64,000 bases of DNA from Acanthosepion lycidas (GCA_963932145.1 OZ010586.1:68872254-68936253); one strand, 5' to 3'. Positions 11,104 through 21,499 are shown, numbered from the stretch's first letter. The notes: generated by a model not told the origin, from the letters alone. Numbers and translations are program-made.

Positions 11104-11156
<53 letters not shown>
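11104..11156. repeat. (TA)n microsatellite, right flank of a Tc1/mariner relic
   Basis: TA array beginning at the right terminus of the element. Confidence 0.95.
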
Positions 11157-11161
<5 letters not shown>

Positions 11162-11277
11162 TTCTGTGGTAGACACAGCTTTCCAAGCATTATTGTTTGT
11201 CATAGTTCATCAGTTGTTCTTCTGTCACTAATGTCAAATGGATAAGTTTTTTTGTTTTAAGCGACACCTATATCCAT

Positions 11278-11281
11278 CTAT

Positions 11282-11332
<51 letters not shown>

Positions 11333-11336
11333 TTCA

Positions 11337-11404
<68 letters not shown>

Positions 11405-11405
11405 C
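11278..11405. repeat. compound (TACA)/(TA)/(CT)/(TA) microsatellite
   Basis: TACATACATACA, then (TA)n to 11330, (CT)n at 11336-11355, and (TA)n to 11400. Confidence 0.95.
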
Positions 11406-11898
11406 CACCCAGCGTCTCTTAACCGTTTTCGCGTCTAACGACTCCCTAAAATCTAACAAAAAGTGGAAACGACAATTTTTTTGAGTAACAGCTTGGTTAG
11501 ACCGAAAATTTTATGTAATGAAGTATGTGTGTCGATTAAATTATAACACCATACTTGATGGTTCATCTAACAACATTCTGTTCACTACAATATTTCGCCA
11601 GTTACTCTCAGCCAGTCTGTGCTCATGCAAGCCGACTCGTACGCCTCTCGACTGATACGTGGACCCTACATTCTTTGTCTGCGGCGTGTGGGAGACTACT
11701 CAAATCGCTTGTTTTTGGCATATCCATCGCTAAATATTCATTCTCCTACTCAAGCTTGCAATATCGGAGGCAGGTGTGAAGTTCATTTTGCATTCGGTGA
11801 CTGAGACTGCTGTACCAGATTTCCTTGCTTTTGGGTATGAATTTAACATTGACATTTGATATTCTGGTACAATAACACAATTCCAATACTCCCCCCAT

Positions 11899-11899
<1 letters not shown>

Positions 11900-11952
<53 letters not shown>
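11900..11952. repeat. (TA)n microsatellite
   Basis: TA array of about 50 bp. Confidence 0.95.
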
Positions 11953-11955
<3 letters not shown>

Positions 11956-11979
11956 GGCTATCTTCATTGAAACATTATG

Positions 11980-12330
11980 TATGATCATGAGCCGTTCTAA
12001 TGTTTGTGTGTTTGCTTTAATTTCGGGTGAAAATAAAGACAAAAATTGTCCAATATATGTATTTTTTTTATTAAGGTGGGCCTTGATCTAACCTTTCGGC
12101 TCACATGAGTCATCTTCAGAATGGTCGTACGGACATTTTAACAAAGATATTCACCATAGAACATAATATTTGCTTATGTTAACATAGAAGATTGCTATGC
12201 AGACGCAGTTCGTAAGTTCAAGATGTGGTTCTATGACGTCATACCACACGAGAGGCCGAAATATTAACAACAGAACCATATGTCTAGATTCAATTTAATT
12301 TTGTAGAATAATTAGAACGGCTCATAATCA
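11980..12330. repeat. retroelement-end-like inverted-repeat block
   Basis: ATGAGCCGTTCTAAT (11988) recurs inverted as ATTAGAACGGCTCAT (12309). Between them the minus strand reads CTGAAGATGACTCATGTGAG then CCGAAAGG. That form (a TGAAGATG box, a short stem, and CGAAA) is typical of the ends of some retroelements, Penelope-like ones included. No RT frame is visible. The assignment is tentative. Confidence 0.35.
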
Positions 12331-12361
12331 GACGTAATAGACATTTATGGTCTGATATATT

Positions 12362-12365
<4 letters not shown>

Positions 12366-12407
<42 letters not shown>
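12366..12407. repeat. (TA)n microsatellite
   Basis: TA array of about 40 bp. Confidence 0.95.
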
Positions 12408-12409
<2 letters not shown>

Positions 12410-13260
12410 TAAAACTATATCCTAGATATCAATTAATACTAAGATCGATAAATTACATCTGTCCTAATTAAAAAATCTATGTTGTTTGCCAAAGTCCGCT
12501 TAATATAAAATACAGCGACTAAAGCAAATGGCTGTAATCCATTGAAAGATTCGATCTCTTCCAATATGCTATTTTAATTATTTCTCTGTTTCTTATTTGG
12601 CTTGTCTTACCAAAAACCATTCTAATCACTTTTAAGCACAGTAATCATGCTACTTAAGTTACTGATTCTATTTGATTAAAGTTGATTGAAGGAATATTTT
12701 CAAATAGTTTGTTAATAAGATTGATATCTTTTCAAATTAATATTTTTCTTCTTAAAACCATTCACGCAATAACATTGATTTCATGTGAATATTTTTCGAT
12801 AGAAATCAATAAGCATTACTTTAAAATATTACTGCTTGTAAATAGTTGGCGAACTACATATGCTTCATTTTGTTATATCTGTTGTTACATCTTTTGTTTT
12901 CAAATAATTTTCTTGGTAAGTTACTGATAAAAACATGGAGAATTCTTTTAAACTTTAATTTTTTTCTGACATGAAGTGAATTTCAGAAATGAAAGAAAGT
13001 GTAAGACAATCATCATTTTTCAATGATTATGATATGATTGATAAAATAGTTTTCAATTTCGGCCATATTTATGAATACTTGGGGCTGTTTCTTTTAATAT
13101 CTGAGCCTGGTAGTTGATCTCTTCTCTGACCCAGCTCTAACTGAATGTAGCAAAAACTGGCTTGTAACATTCAATACCTCCAAAACCAAATTTCGTAACG
13201 TTTCATCCTAACCGAACCAAACCTGATTTTTCCCTATCATAATAAATGTGTACTTTCAAT
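12410..13260. other. no recognised feature
   Basis: AT-rich and unique-looking. The 81-codon frame at 12682-12927 is hydrophobic and AT-biased, as expected by chance in such sequence. Confidence 0.5.
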
Positions 13261-13264
13261 GAAG

Positions 13265-13965
13265 TTCGTTGACCGGGCCATGTATTGGGACTCAAAAACC
13301 TCTTGGAACCCATATTTCCGATCTATCGCTCTAGAGATGCTGGAACAATGGTTGATTCCTTGTACAGCTTCAAAAAGCACCTGGCTCCTCCTAACATACT
13401 CTATCTTTACAAGAGTCAGATCCAACCCCCCCCAAAAAAATAAAATAAAAAAACATAAAAAAAATGGCGTATTCCTGCCATATCTGGTCTGGAGCTGCCT
13501 AATCTTCAATTTCCATCCTTGACAGAGTTCAAAAGCATTTACGCAGCCTTGTGGGTGATGAATTATTTCCCACCGCTTTCTCAATGGCGAAACGTTGCAA
13601 ACCTCTCACTATTCAACCACTATTTTCATGGCGAATGTCCAAACGAGCTACATTTTAATAGTTACTTAGTTAACCATTAGAACCTACTATGCCACATACA
13701 TAGGGTCGGCTCATCTTCCTTCCTTTCATATTCTATTGGGTGTTCCTCTCAGACAGCTTCTTTCCAAGAATTATTGCTTTGTGAAATAAACTCCTGAGAG
13801 GATGCTTCCCCAACCACTACAATCTTTAAGTCTTGGATCACCCATTATCTATCCTGCATATCCTCGTAATATACATTTATTACTTCCTTTGTTTTCCCTT
13901 ACAATAAACCTCATCCAGTAGCCGTCTACCTTAAATGGCTCTTGGGCCTTGTAATAGGTGAACGA
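13265..13965 (+). repeat. LINE RT C-terminal half and 3' UTR (CR1/Jockey-like)
   Basis: The frame starts with TSWNPYFRSIALEMLEQWL, then ASK and a YLYKS-like phrase. After an A-rich insertion (13427-13465) it resumes with a degraded HIWSGA and LDRVQK-like segment, GDELF, and a worn SHRRNVA...YFHG block. The downstream phrase is LLPRTATLWN-like (around 13770). The 3' UTR ends near GGCTCTTGGGCC (13943). Several stops and frame changes are present. It is the longest copy of this family in the window on the plus strand. Confidence 0.8.
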
Positions 13966-13969
13966 TAGT

Positions 13970-15350
13970 ATAAGAAAATCTCAGCATTGAACAGTCCCTA
14001 GAAGTTATTATTCTTATTGTCGCAGGTGCATTCAAATATTAAACATTTGCTGACAAATAATCAAACATCGAAAAGCATTGTTAATGTTATAATTCAAACC
14101 TGCATATACATTATCTTAAATACAATATTATGCAATAATTAAATAAATTAAATTAACTTCCTTTTACACAAGCATTTCGGCATTTTTAAATGGAAAAATC
14201 ATCGTAAGTTAACGTTTTATCATTAATATGTAAAATATATTTTTCTTATCATTCTAACAGATTACTTTAAAGATACGAATGTTTATTGTTGAAATTCATT
14301 AAAATGTATCTTGAGTTATCTCCCTTGATTCACAGATGGCTTCTCAAGAAACAAACTTAAAGATTTTCTGCATCCAGGATCCAGATGCTGACATAGCGTG
14401 CAAGAAATACTAAGCTTTTTTTTTCTTGTTCAAAGCTTTATATTGTCAATAAAATATATTTCAAAAATATTGATTATTTTTATACGTTATTCTCATTAAG
14501 GAACCGGGGTAAAAAGGAAATATATAAATTCTTGTCATTGCTTCCGGTGATATGAAGTCGGGCGATGTTTTAAATTATACGCGTAAATAAAGAAGAAACT
14601 GGATCAGCTTATTTGAAAGAGGAATTTTAACGGGAGAATGTCTTTCTGAAAATATCCAAGGAAATACTCTCTTTCAGGATCGCGTACAGACAAGACTAAA
14701 AGCAAACGAATAAACGTCTGCAGATCACCAACGAAGACTGTCGATTTGAATGACGTCATGTTTATTTTCAAGTACCCCGGATGTTTTCTAGTTTCTTTGT
14801 TTTTTGTTGAATTTTTTAATATACTGATTAATTCTTTCTTTACTAAATGTTTTCAAAAACATTTGAAACCGAAAAAAGCGACAAAAAATAAAAGCGAATA
14901 GAAAAAATGGGAAATACGGTTTAAAGATACTTAGAAATCTAGTTGAGAAGATAAATATTTATTTCCCCCCAAAATCTTTTGAATCTGTCTTCAATAATAG
15001 AAATAATAGCGATATTGTCTTCGTAATTGGAACCGGGACGCGTATACGCGCTGAAAATCTCTGGCTGTGCCAAAGATTGCCGGAATAATGATGTTAATGA
15101 CGAACAATTTCAAGAAAAATAGGAGTAAATCTTGGCAGTATTCATGCAATAAATAGCACATTTATGTTAAGAATTGACTAGTAATATAGTTTTTTGTGTT
15201 TTCTTGCAATTTCAATGCCTTTCCAATTATATAAATATATTTTTTTACATCCTTTCATCTATACTTATCTATGTAAAATTTTGCGGCCCGACCCACATCC
15301 GAAAATCTGATCAACCAAATAATTTTGGTTAAAAGGAATATCAGCACCCC
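13970..15350. other. no recognised feature
   Basis: Unique-looking AT-rich sequence. I see neither an open frame of interest nor a repeat partner in the window. Confidence 0.45.
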
Positions 15351-15359
15351 ATTCGTATA

Positions 15360-15600
15360 TCTTCTTCCTCTAGATGCCGTGTCCCTTCAGAATATTGTCG
15401 ATTATGGCTCTCCACAATTTACCGTTCTTTTTAGCTCTTAATAAATGTCATATTATTGTTCTCCCTCCTAAAGCTTGAGGCGCCATCCATTTACTCAAGC
15501 TCGCTAAGTTTTGTGTTGCTTTCTTCTCTCCCTCTTGTCTTCCATATGTATTTTCCTTGCGCCTTCTCGAACTAACGTTTTCAGCAGACATGTAGGGTGG
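15360..15600 (-). repeat. RTE-type LINE, C-terminal relic
   Basis: On the minus strand it translates to LASLSKWM, then KLWRAIIDNILKGHGI and a stop. This is the usual last block of the RTE-like LINEs with the YRRMLRI and LKFLGH motifs, also seen at 51362-51712 and 31990-33545. It is a 5'-truncated piece of about 240 bp. Confidence 0.75.
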
Positions 15601-15609
15601 TGAAAAGAG

Positions 15610-16110
15610 GATTTTATTTTTTTTTTATGCACTGGCAAATTAACTAGTAACGGCAATGGGTTTCAGCTGTCAGAACGATAATGTTGTTTTGAAAGTTTTC
15701 CATTTTTGTAACATGGATTTAACGTCAATGGAGCGTTAATCCAAACTTTATAGTAAGTCTGGCTACATTCAAAGCAGTTCGAAAAACTCCATAAAAAGTC
15801 AATCTAGCAAAAGTTTTCATTACAAATACACGAGTAAATGAATTTCATCCACTGTCTTTTCTTCCAAAAGATTCTTTAAAACAAGATGGCAATTTTATCA
15901 TCTCGGGACCTTTCAAGTTTTACTTGTGAAATTATTAAATTTTGATTCGTCTTTCCATCAGCGAATTTCTGCTACCTCCCCATCGAAATTCCCAGACTGT
16001 TATTCTCCAACCAAAGCGAATATACGTTTTTAGTTATATTTAAGAACCTATCTTTCTGTTACATTTATTTGTAAGACTGATTACTCAGATTGATTACTTA
16101 AATGTTATAA
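15610..16110. other. no recognised feature
   Basis: AT-rich sequence without a supported feature. Confidence 0.45.
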
Positions 16111-16112
16111 AA

Positions 16113-16420
16113 TCAGTTCAGTTATATGCCATGCGTGATACGTTCTTAAGCGATCATGTATCTTTCGATACATGACTGACGAGGCAGATTTTTCCCCGCT
16201 GTAGGTTGCCATTTCTTTCTGCACTAGAACAGTTGCCATCCAAGGCTATAGAACCTGATCTGTCCTACTATTTACCCATAGCTGGGGGGAGAAGAAGAGG
16301 ATGCATAACTTTCCCAAGGGTATTAGCACGTAAGTGAATGTAATGGATTCCACTGGAATTCGAACTCGGCTCTCCGATTCCTCAATCCGAGCCGCTATCC
16401 ATTACTCCACTGTGCCTTCA
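16113..16420 (-). repeat. tRNA(Arg)-like SINE, full length
   Basis: This is the best copy. The minus-strand head reads GTGGAGTAATGGATAGCGGC and GAGCCGAGTTCGAATTCCAG. The body reads ACCCTTGGGAAAG, AGCTATGGGTAAATAG, GGATGGCAACTGTTCTAG and GAAAGAAATGGCAACCTACA. The 3' part is a small hairpin, ATGTATCGAAAGATACAT, followed by AAGAACGTATCACGCATGGC. The length of about 308 bp is taken here as the family standard. The pol III A and B boxes look intact, but I see no clear oligo-A tail. Confidence 0.9.
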
Positions 16421-16572
16421 GACCCAAATCTTAGAAATACAAAGAACTGCAAAAATCTATGCATAAAAATGTCCTGACAAAGGTTCTTGAATGTCAAAGA
16501 GCCCATATTAATATGCAAAGTAATATATTTAGGTGTATGGTTGATTTGATTAGCAATTAAAAAACCATCATT

Positions 16573-16797
16573 TTCAGTCAGTCAGTTATGTGCCATGCGT
16601 GATACACGCTTAGGCGATCATGTATCTCTCGATCCATGACTGACGAGGCATATTTTTTCCCGCAGTAGGTTGACATAGCTGGGAGAGGAGAAGAGGATTC
16701 ACACCTTTCCCAAGGGTATTAGCACGTACGTGTAATGGATTCGAGTGGAACTCGAACTCAGCTCTCCGATTCCTCAATCCATTACTCAACCGTAATT
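16573..16797 (-). repeat. tRNA(Arg)-like SINE, internally deleted
   Basis: It has the same head and 3' hairpin end as 16113-16420, but about 80 bp of body (the GGCAACTG to AAATGGCA part) is missing. The two copies have the same orientation and lie only about 150 bp apart. Confidence 0.88.
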
Positions 16798-16904
16798 GTA
16801 GCAATTGAGCAGGCTACAGAAATCAGATCACGGAAAGACGAATTAAAAATTAATAATAATTCCAATGTTTTATTTCAGAAATTAGTACACTGTTAAATTA
16901 CTGT

Positions 16905-17035
16905 CTGAATTTCTGAGATGAGGATTTATAATTATTTGCACTATTTATATGCGAACTATTTTCCTCATCTTTATTGTTAAAACGTTTTGGCTGTTGTGAA
17001 CTCCGGCCTTCATCAGGTGTATATCAATCTGGGTA
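16905..17035 (-). repeat. inverted-repeat arm L1 (retroelement-end-like)
   Basis: On the minus strand it reads CTGATGAAGGCCGGAGTTCA, then AAAACGTTTTAAC, then a GATGAGGAAAAT block. The inverted partner is at 17395-17485, and a related palindrome is at 18180-18345. The TGATGAAGGCC...CGAAA-type form is common at ends of Penelope-like elements; that assignment is only a suggestion. Confidence 0.5.
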
Positions 17036-17394
17036 ACTTACAGGGTATTTCGAACGAAACCTTCTATTTAATATTTGGGAGTAGATTGTTCTCGTTCCAC
17101 TGCTCACTTCTCGTGATCTCTCGTCTACTTCGTATTTTATTACTCTTCACTTGTTGCTCGTATAATTTTCACATGAATATGGCGACATAATAATTGTGAG
17201 TTCAATCTCTGGGGCGAGCATTGTGCACTTGGAATCAGTGGTAAACGGGGTGAGCAATAAATGAGCAGTACTAAAAATAAGAAAATAAAAATATATATTC
17301 CTAGACATATTCAGTGAATAGAAAACAATCTACGCCCTTACATTAAACAAAGGGTTCTGTTCGGAATTCGCTGTAGGATCAATAAGCAACTGAT

Positions 17395-17485
17395 GAAGAC
17401 CGGAATGCATAAAGGCCGAAATGTTGTGTTAACAACAACAAAGATGGGGACAATACTCCGCATGTAAATAATATATACAGTTAAA
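17395..17485 (+). repeat. inverted-repeat arm R1 (retroelement-end-like)
   Basis: It reads CTGATGAAGACCGGAATGCA, then GGCCGAAATGTTGTGTTAAC, then AAAGATGGGGACAATACTCC. It is the inverted counterpart of arm L1, about 365 bp away. Confidence 0.5.
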
Positions 17486-17827
17486 TTAATCTTATATTCA
17501 TCTGGCAACTGTCCTTTTTCTTTATTTCATACCTTTCTTTTTATGTGTTTTCCATTTTTTCCTTTCTTTCTTTTTTATTCTTCATTCTTTCTTTTTTCTT
17601 CTTCTTTATTTTTACTTCATTTTCATCCATTTCATATGAACTACTAGATTTCATTCACTGTCTCATATATTCTTTATGTTGGCATGGATATGTATTGTTG
17701 AGGTTGGCTTGATAAGACTAACATAGTTATCAGCAGAATGTTGATTTGAAAATTTAACTGTGATCTGCAGAGAAGCATTTGGTTAAGTGCATTAACAGGG
17801 AAGGAGATGATATCGACAAACGAAATA

Positions 17828-17998
17828 CAATGTAACCCGGATATAAGAGAGTTGTCGGGACCGGAGAAGAAGTATCTTATATCCGGGTTTCTCTTATATC
17901 CGGGTTTGGTCTATTTTGTTTAGATAAGTGTGGCTCTAATTTGGGACCAGAGAAAATCTCTCTCATATCCGGGGTTCTCTTATATCCGGGTTACACTG
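17828..17998. mobile_element. pogo/Tigger-like MITE, 171 bp
   Basis: The terminal inverted repeats are CAATGTAACCCGGATATAAG on the left and, reversed, CAGTGTAACCCGGATATAAG on the right. TA lies at both edges (17826-17827 and 17999-18000), as expected for a TA target-site duplication. The motif TTATATCCGGGTT, in either sense, occurs four times inside the 171 bp. There is no coding capacity. CAGTG-type ends with TA sites are typical of the pogo/Tigger group. Confidence 0.85.
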
Positions 17999-18179
17999 TA
18001 TTTGTTTTCTAAAAAGAAAATGCTATTTTCATCACGAGGCTGTGGATCTATTTCTGTAACTCCAGGTCTGTATGAACCCACAGATATATTGAGATAAGGG
18101 ATGATCAAAAAAATGTAATTTTCTATGTTGGCAGTTAAAAAAAAGGTGAACGCTATCTCCACCTGGCTCTGTCTATATT

Positions 18180-18345
18180 TCTGAGATGAGGTATTATGTA
18201 CACTATTTACATTATTCGGACTATTGTCCTCATCTTTGTCGCCATATTTATCACAACGTTTAAACATTGTGATAAATATGGCGACAAAGATGAGGACAAT
18301 AGCTCGAATAATGTAAATAATGTGCTATCTCCACCTGTCCCAGAA
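18180..18345. repeat. near-perfect ~55-bp-arm palindrome
   Basis: The left arm (about 18199-18262) and right arm (about 18268-18330) are reverse complements with very few mismatches. They run through TTTACATTATTCG, ATTGTCCTCATCTTTGTCGC and CATATTTATCACAA, with a centre of only a few bases around ACGTTTAAAC. The arm sequence is related to L1 and R1 at 16905-17485. An open frame crosses it but reads the hairpin twice and is not a gene. Confidence 0.85.
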
Positions 18346-18389
18346 TACGCAACTAACACGACAGAAGAATTTCAGTCTCAGTGAATCTT

Positions 18390-18631
18390 TCATGTGCCAT
18401 TGCGTCCCAATTGGTGGTCTGGGTATTGTCGTGGGGGAGTGGGATTTCGAGTCACCATCTCTAGAATGTTTGCCAAACAAGGCTATATAGAACCCAGTGT
18501 GTCCTGCTATTTAACCCATAACTGGAGTGTATCTGCGCGTAAGTGAATGTAACGAACGTAGCTGTAATTCGAACTCAGTTCTCCGATTTCTTATTCCAAG
18601 CCGCAACTCATTACACCACACGCACATCCAC
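18390..18631 (-). repeat. tRNA-headed SINE, GTGTGGTGTAATG type
   Basis: The minus-strand head reads GTGCGTGTGGTGTAATGAG then AACTGAGTTCGAATTACAGC. It carries the same tRNA-like module that follows the 5S head at 20749 and 46866, but has no 5S part. The body (CAGTTATGGGTTAAATAGC, TTGTTTGGCAAACATT) differs from the Arg-type SINEs. Confidence 0.75.
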
Positions 18632-19260
18632 TATTTGTTTCAAAACAATTCCAATTCTTTATAAAATGATTCTAATTTTTAAACAAATATTTTCTACATG
18701 CTTGTAAAGTTTCGTTTTTATTCTTCATTTTAAGAGATTGTTTTTCTTTCAAAATTAACGAACATGTATAAATGCCCAACAATAAAATCAGTACAAAATT
18801 TGATTCATAAAAATTCAATGTTATGATACGGAGGTATTGATCCCTCCTCATAAGGCCATAGAGAGGTATTGATCCATAAGGAGTGATCCATACCTCCTCT
18901 TTCTGGCCTTAAAGAAGACAATCATCCTTTATAAGATGCTGTACTCCAAATACAGCTATAAAAATAGTATAGGAGAAATGGTAATATAGAATAGGCTCGT
19001 CAGATGTAGTTTGGGCCAACATCGCAAATTACTGCAAAACTAAAAAAAAAATCAACCTGAAACCTGTAGATATGTTCGTAAATAGCCTCGTCGGATCGAG
19101 ACTTTCTGATAGAAATCAGTTCAGAAATATCTAAATTGTCAGCTGTATACAATCGCTTTCTAAGATCAATGGCGAGTGAAGCCTGCGGTTTTGGACAAGG
19201 AACATCCGTTGAACATTGTGGATTAAAGAATAACAAAGAAAATGATTGTACCAAATGACA

Positions 19261-19568
19261 GAAACCACATCACTTAAAGACAACCAGCAGCAGCAACAAC
19301 TAAAATGAAAATCACATGTAGATCAAAGAGAAAATAATAAAATAATAATTAAGATATTGACAATCTACCCCACTTCAAATAAAAGTTTAAGGAGGAAACT
19401 CCCTCAAAACTGGAAAGAACAATAAAAGCTACTGGACTTGAGAAAGCTATTTTCCTGAAAAATTGTTTTAAGAGAAAGATTTTATAAATTATGACCTAAA
19501 GCTTCTCGGTCAACGAATGTCAAATGAATTCCTTGTAGGGAAATGGCTAATTATTGCCATTACCAATA
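19261..19568 (+). repeat. unnamed interspersed repeat family X, copy 1
   Basis: Shared landmarks of the family are ACATCACTTAAAGAC-like start, AAAGAGAAAATAAT, TACTGGACTTGAGAAA, CCTGAAAAATTGTTTTAAGA, GAAAGATTTTATAAATT and a terminal CCTTATAAGGAAA-like block. Related copies are at 19657, 19972, 45032 (inverted), 46020 (inverted, partial) and 63378 (inverted). I see neither inverted termini nor coding. Confidence 0.8.
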
Positions 19569-19656
19569 AATTCATTAGTTGGGTTCTTTAAACAAGAATA
19601 ATTCAAGGGTATTTTAGGATTAGCTCAACTAATGCAAACACCAGTTCTGTTTTTAA

Positions 19657-19838
19657 AAATGTTTAAGAAGGAAACACCTATCAATACTGAAAAGAGCGAT
19701 AATAGCTACTCGACTTGAGAAACCTATTCTACTGAAAAATTGTTTTAAGAGAAAGATTTTCTAAATTTCAATCCAAAGCAGTAATGCTAAATGTTTCTTT
19801 TTTAGAAAATAGCGAATATTACCATTACCATCGACTGG
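19657..19838 (+). repeat. repeat family X, copy 2 (5'-truncated)
   Basis: It starts inside the family at AAGAAGGAAACACCTATC and runs through CTGAAAAATTGTTTTAAGAG to ACCATTACC. It lies in the same orientation as copies 1 and 3. Confidence 0.8.
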
Positions 19839-19860
19839 TGACAAAATGAAAAAGAACTTT

Positions 19861-19960
19861 GGCATACGCCAACATCACGTTGAAACACCGCAAAGTTGTG
19901 TTTTTCTGATTTGGAATAACTTGCAAATAGTTGATAAGCCGTAGAAAACGAACCACTCGA
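19861..19960 (+). repeat. 5S-headed SINE, internally deleted copy
   Basis: It opens with GGCATACGCCAACATCACGT followed by TGAAACACCG, which is the start of a 5S rRNA. After about 50 bp it passes to TTGATAAGCCGTAGAAAACG, the tail of the composite SINE. The tRNA-like part is deleted. The start and tail are those of the full copies, so head and tail belong to one element. Confidence 0.75.
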
Positions 19961-19971
19961 TCAAAACAAAA

Positions 19972-20284
19972 AAGAACATCACTTGAAGACTTCCAATAGT
20001 AGCAATAACAACAATGGGCTGCACATGTAAAATAAAAGGGAAAATAATGATATAATCAAGATGCTAACTTTTTACACGAATTTAAACATTATTGCAATCA
20101 AAATCTTTCATCATTCCTAGAAAGAACGGTAACAGTTCGTGAACTTGAAAAGTCTAATCTGCGCCAAAAGGTTTTAATAAAAGTTATTAAATTTGTTTTA
20201 TAAATTTCAATCTACAATAGCACTGTTTAGTCAATGAATGCTCAATGTTTCCTTATAAGGAAACGCCTAATTTCACCATTACCA
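19972..20284 (+). repeat. repeat family X, copy 3
   Basis: It has AACATCACTTGAAGAC, then the AAAGGGAAAATAATGATATA block, CTTGAAAAGTC, and ends TTTCCTTATAAGGAAACGCC before ACCATTACC. It is nearly full length. Confidence 0.8.
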
Positions 20285-20748
20285 ACACTTGTGTTTTGCA
20301 CTATACATGCATGAATCCTTGCAAACATTCAACGAACACTGACGCACAAGTACATAATAATATACATCAAGCCTTTGCCGTAGAACAGCGGTTAAGGCAG
20401 TAAGCCATGTGAAACACTGATACGTTTTCTTCGCTCAGTCCATGCACTCAGTAATTATATATGTATTTTTTGACAGAAAACTATGTTGTTGCGCGTTACG
20501 TTCAGAAAGAATGTGTCCAGATAAATGTTTTACTGATCGAATGAATCCTATGCTTTAAAAGAAAAATGGTAAAATGCAATAAATGCCAAAAACAGTCGAC
20601 ATGAAACCGTTGAAAATACGGACACCAGTGGACATTTAAATTTGAACTTTGACTTACGATGTATCTAAATTTTAAATTTAACTCTGTTTAGTTTCTTTTG
20701 TGATTGTTTCTAATTATTTGGCATTACATTATTTCATATTCTTTTGAG

Positions 20749-21115
20749 GCATATGGCCATATCCCGTTGAAACGCTGACTCTCGTCCGATCAACGAAATT
20801 AAGCAACCACGAACCTGGTCAGTACCTAGATGGGTGACCCCTTAAGAATACCAGGTGCTGTTAGCCTCGATGTGCGGGTGATTTAGTGAGTAACGACACG
20901 GGATGTGAAATCGGAGAGTTCAAGTTAGTAACATACACTTGCCTGCAAATCCCCCCTGGGAAATGTATAAATCCACCAACTATGGGTTAAATAGTAATAA
21001 TTATTAATACAATATTCCGATGCAAAAAAAAGGACTATGCTTACTATCCCAAAATATGTTTTCGTTTAAAATAGCCTACAAAATTTTACAAGCCGTAAAA
21101 ACAAATCAATGAAAC
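20749..21115 (+). repeat. composite SINE: 5S rRNA head + tRNA-like module + tail, copy A
   Basis: Bases 20749-20867 are a diverged 5S rRNA. Landmarks include ATATGGCCAT, CCCGTTGAAACGC, TCTCGTCCGATCA, TTAAGCAAC, CCTGGTCAGTACCTAGATGG, GTGACC and ATACCAGGTGCTGTTAG, which cover the internal pol III control region. Directly after it, GATGTGCGGGTGAT...GAGTAACG and GAGAGTTCAAGTT form a worn tRNA-like module. A body follows with AATGTATAAATCCACC and CTATGGGTTAAATAG. The tail is TTTAAAATAGCCTACA with ACAAGCCGTAAAA. Copy B at 46866 has the same junction and nearly the same length. It is not a functional 5S gene, because the 3' stem is fused and the body has changed. Confidence 0.88.
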
Positions 21116-21242
21116 AATCCATAATGTGTTGGTCGTATTTTTGCCATTTTCTTTCTGAACGAAACGCGTTCCAACTGAGTTTCAAGTTTTGTTATTTATT
21201 TACAGACTGTTATTCACATATATGTTTTAATTTAATATTTTA

Positions 21243-21271
21243 TATACATACATACATACATACATACATAC

Positions 21272-21338
<67 letters not shown>

Positions 21339-21358
21339 CATATATATATATATATATG
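21243..21358. repeat. compound (TACA)n/(TA)n microsatellite
   Basis: (CATA)n at 21245-21270, (TA)n at 21273-21332, a short TAAATAAACA break, then (TA)n to 21357. Confidence 0.95.
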
Positions 21359-21499
21359 TGTTTATTTTTTTTATTTTTTACGCTGAAATGGAGGTGATTG
21401 GGTTTTGATCGTGTTTTTGCGGTCATAGTATTCAAATTCGGTTGGGTGGATCAGAGGAAGATAACAGCAGGCCTTTTGTCGAATTCGAAAGCCTCGTCT

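Noticed and set aside
17396-17432. A hammerhead ribozyme at CTGATGAAGACC...GGCCGAAA
   Set aside because: Stem II does not pair from the base next to CTGATGA (an A faces C) and has a further mismatch. The inverted partner at 17018 lacks the GAAA. Kept only as a retroelement-end-like box.
20749-20867. A functional 5S rRNA gene
   Set aside because: The sequence has diverged in the helices and its 3' end is fused to a tRNA-like module. There is no clean T-run terminator after it.
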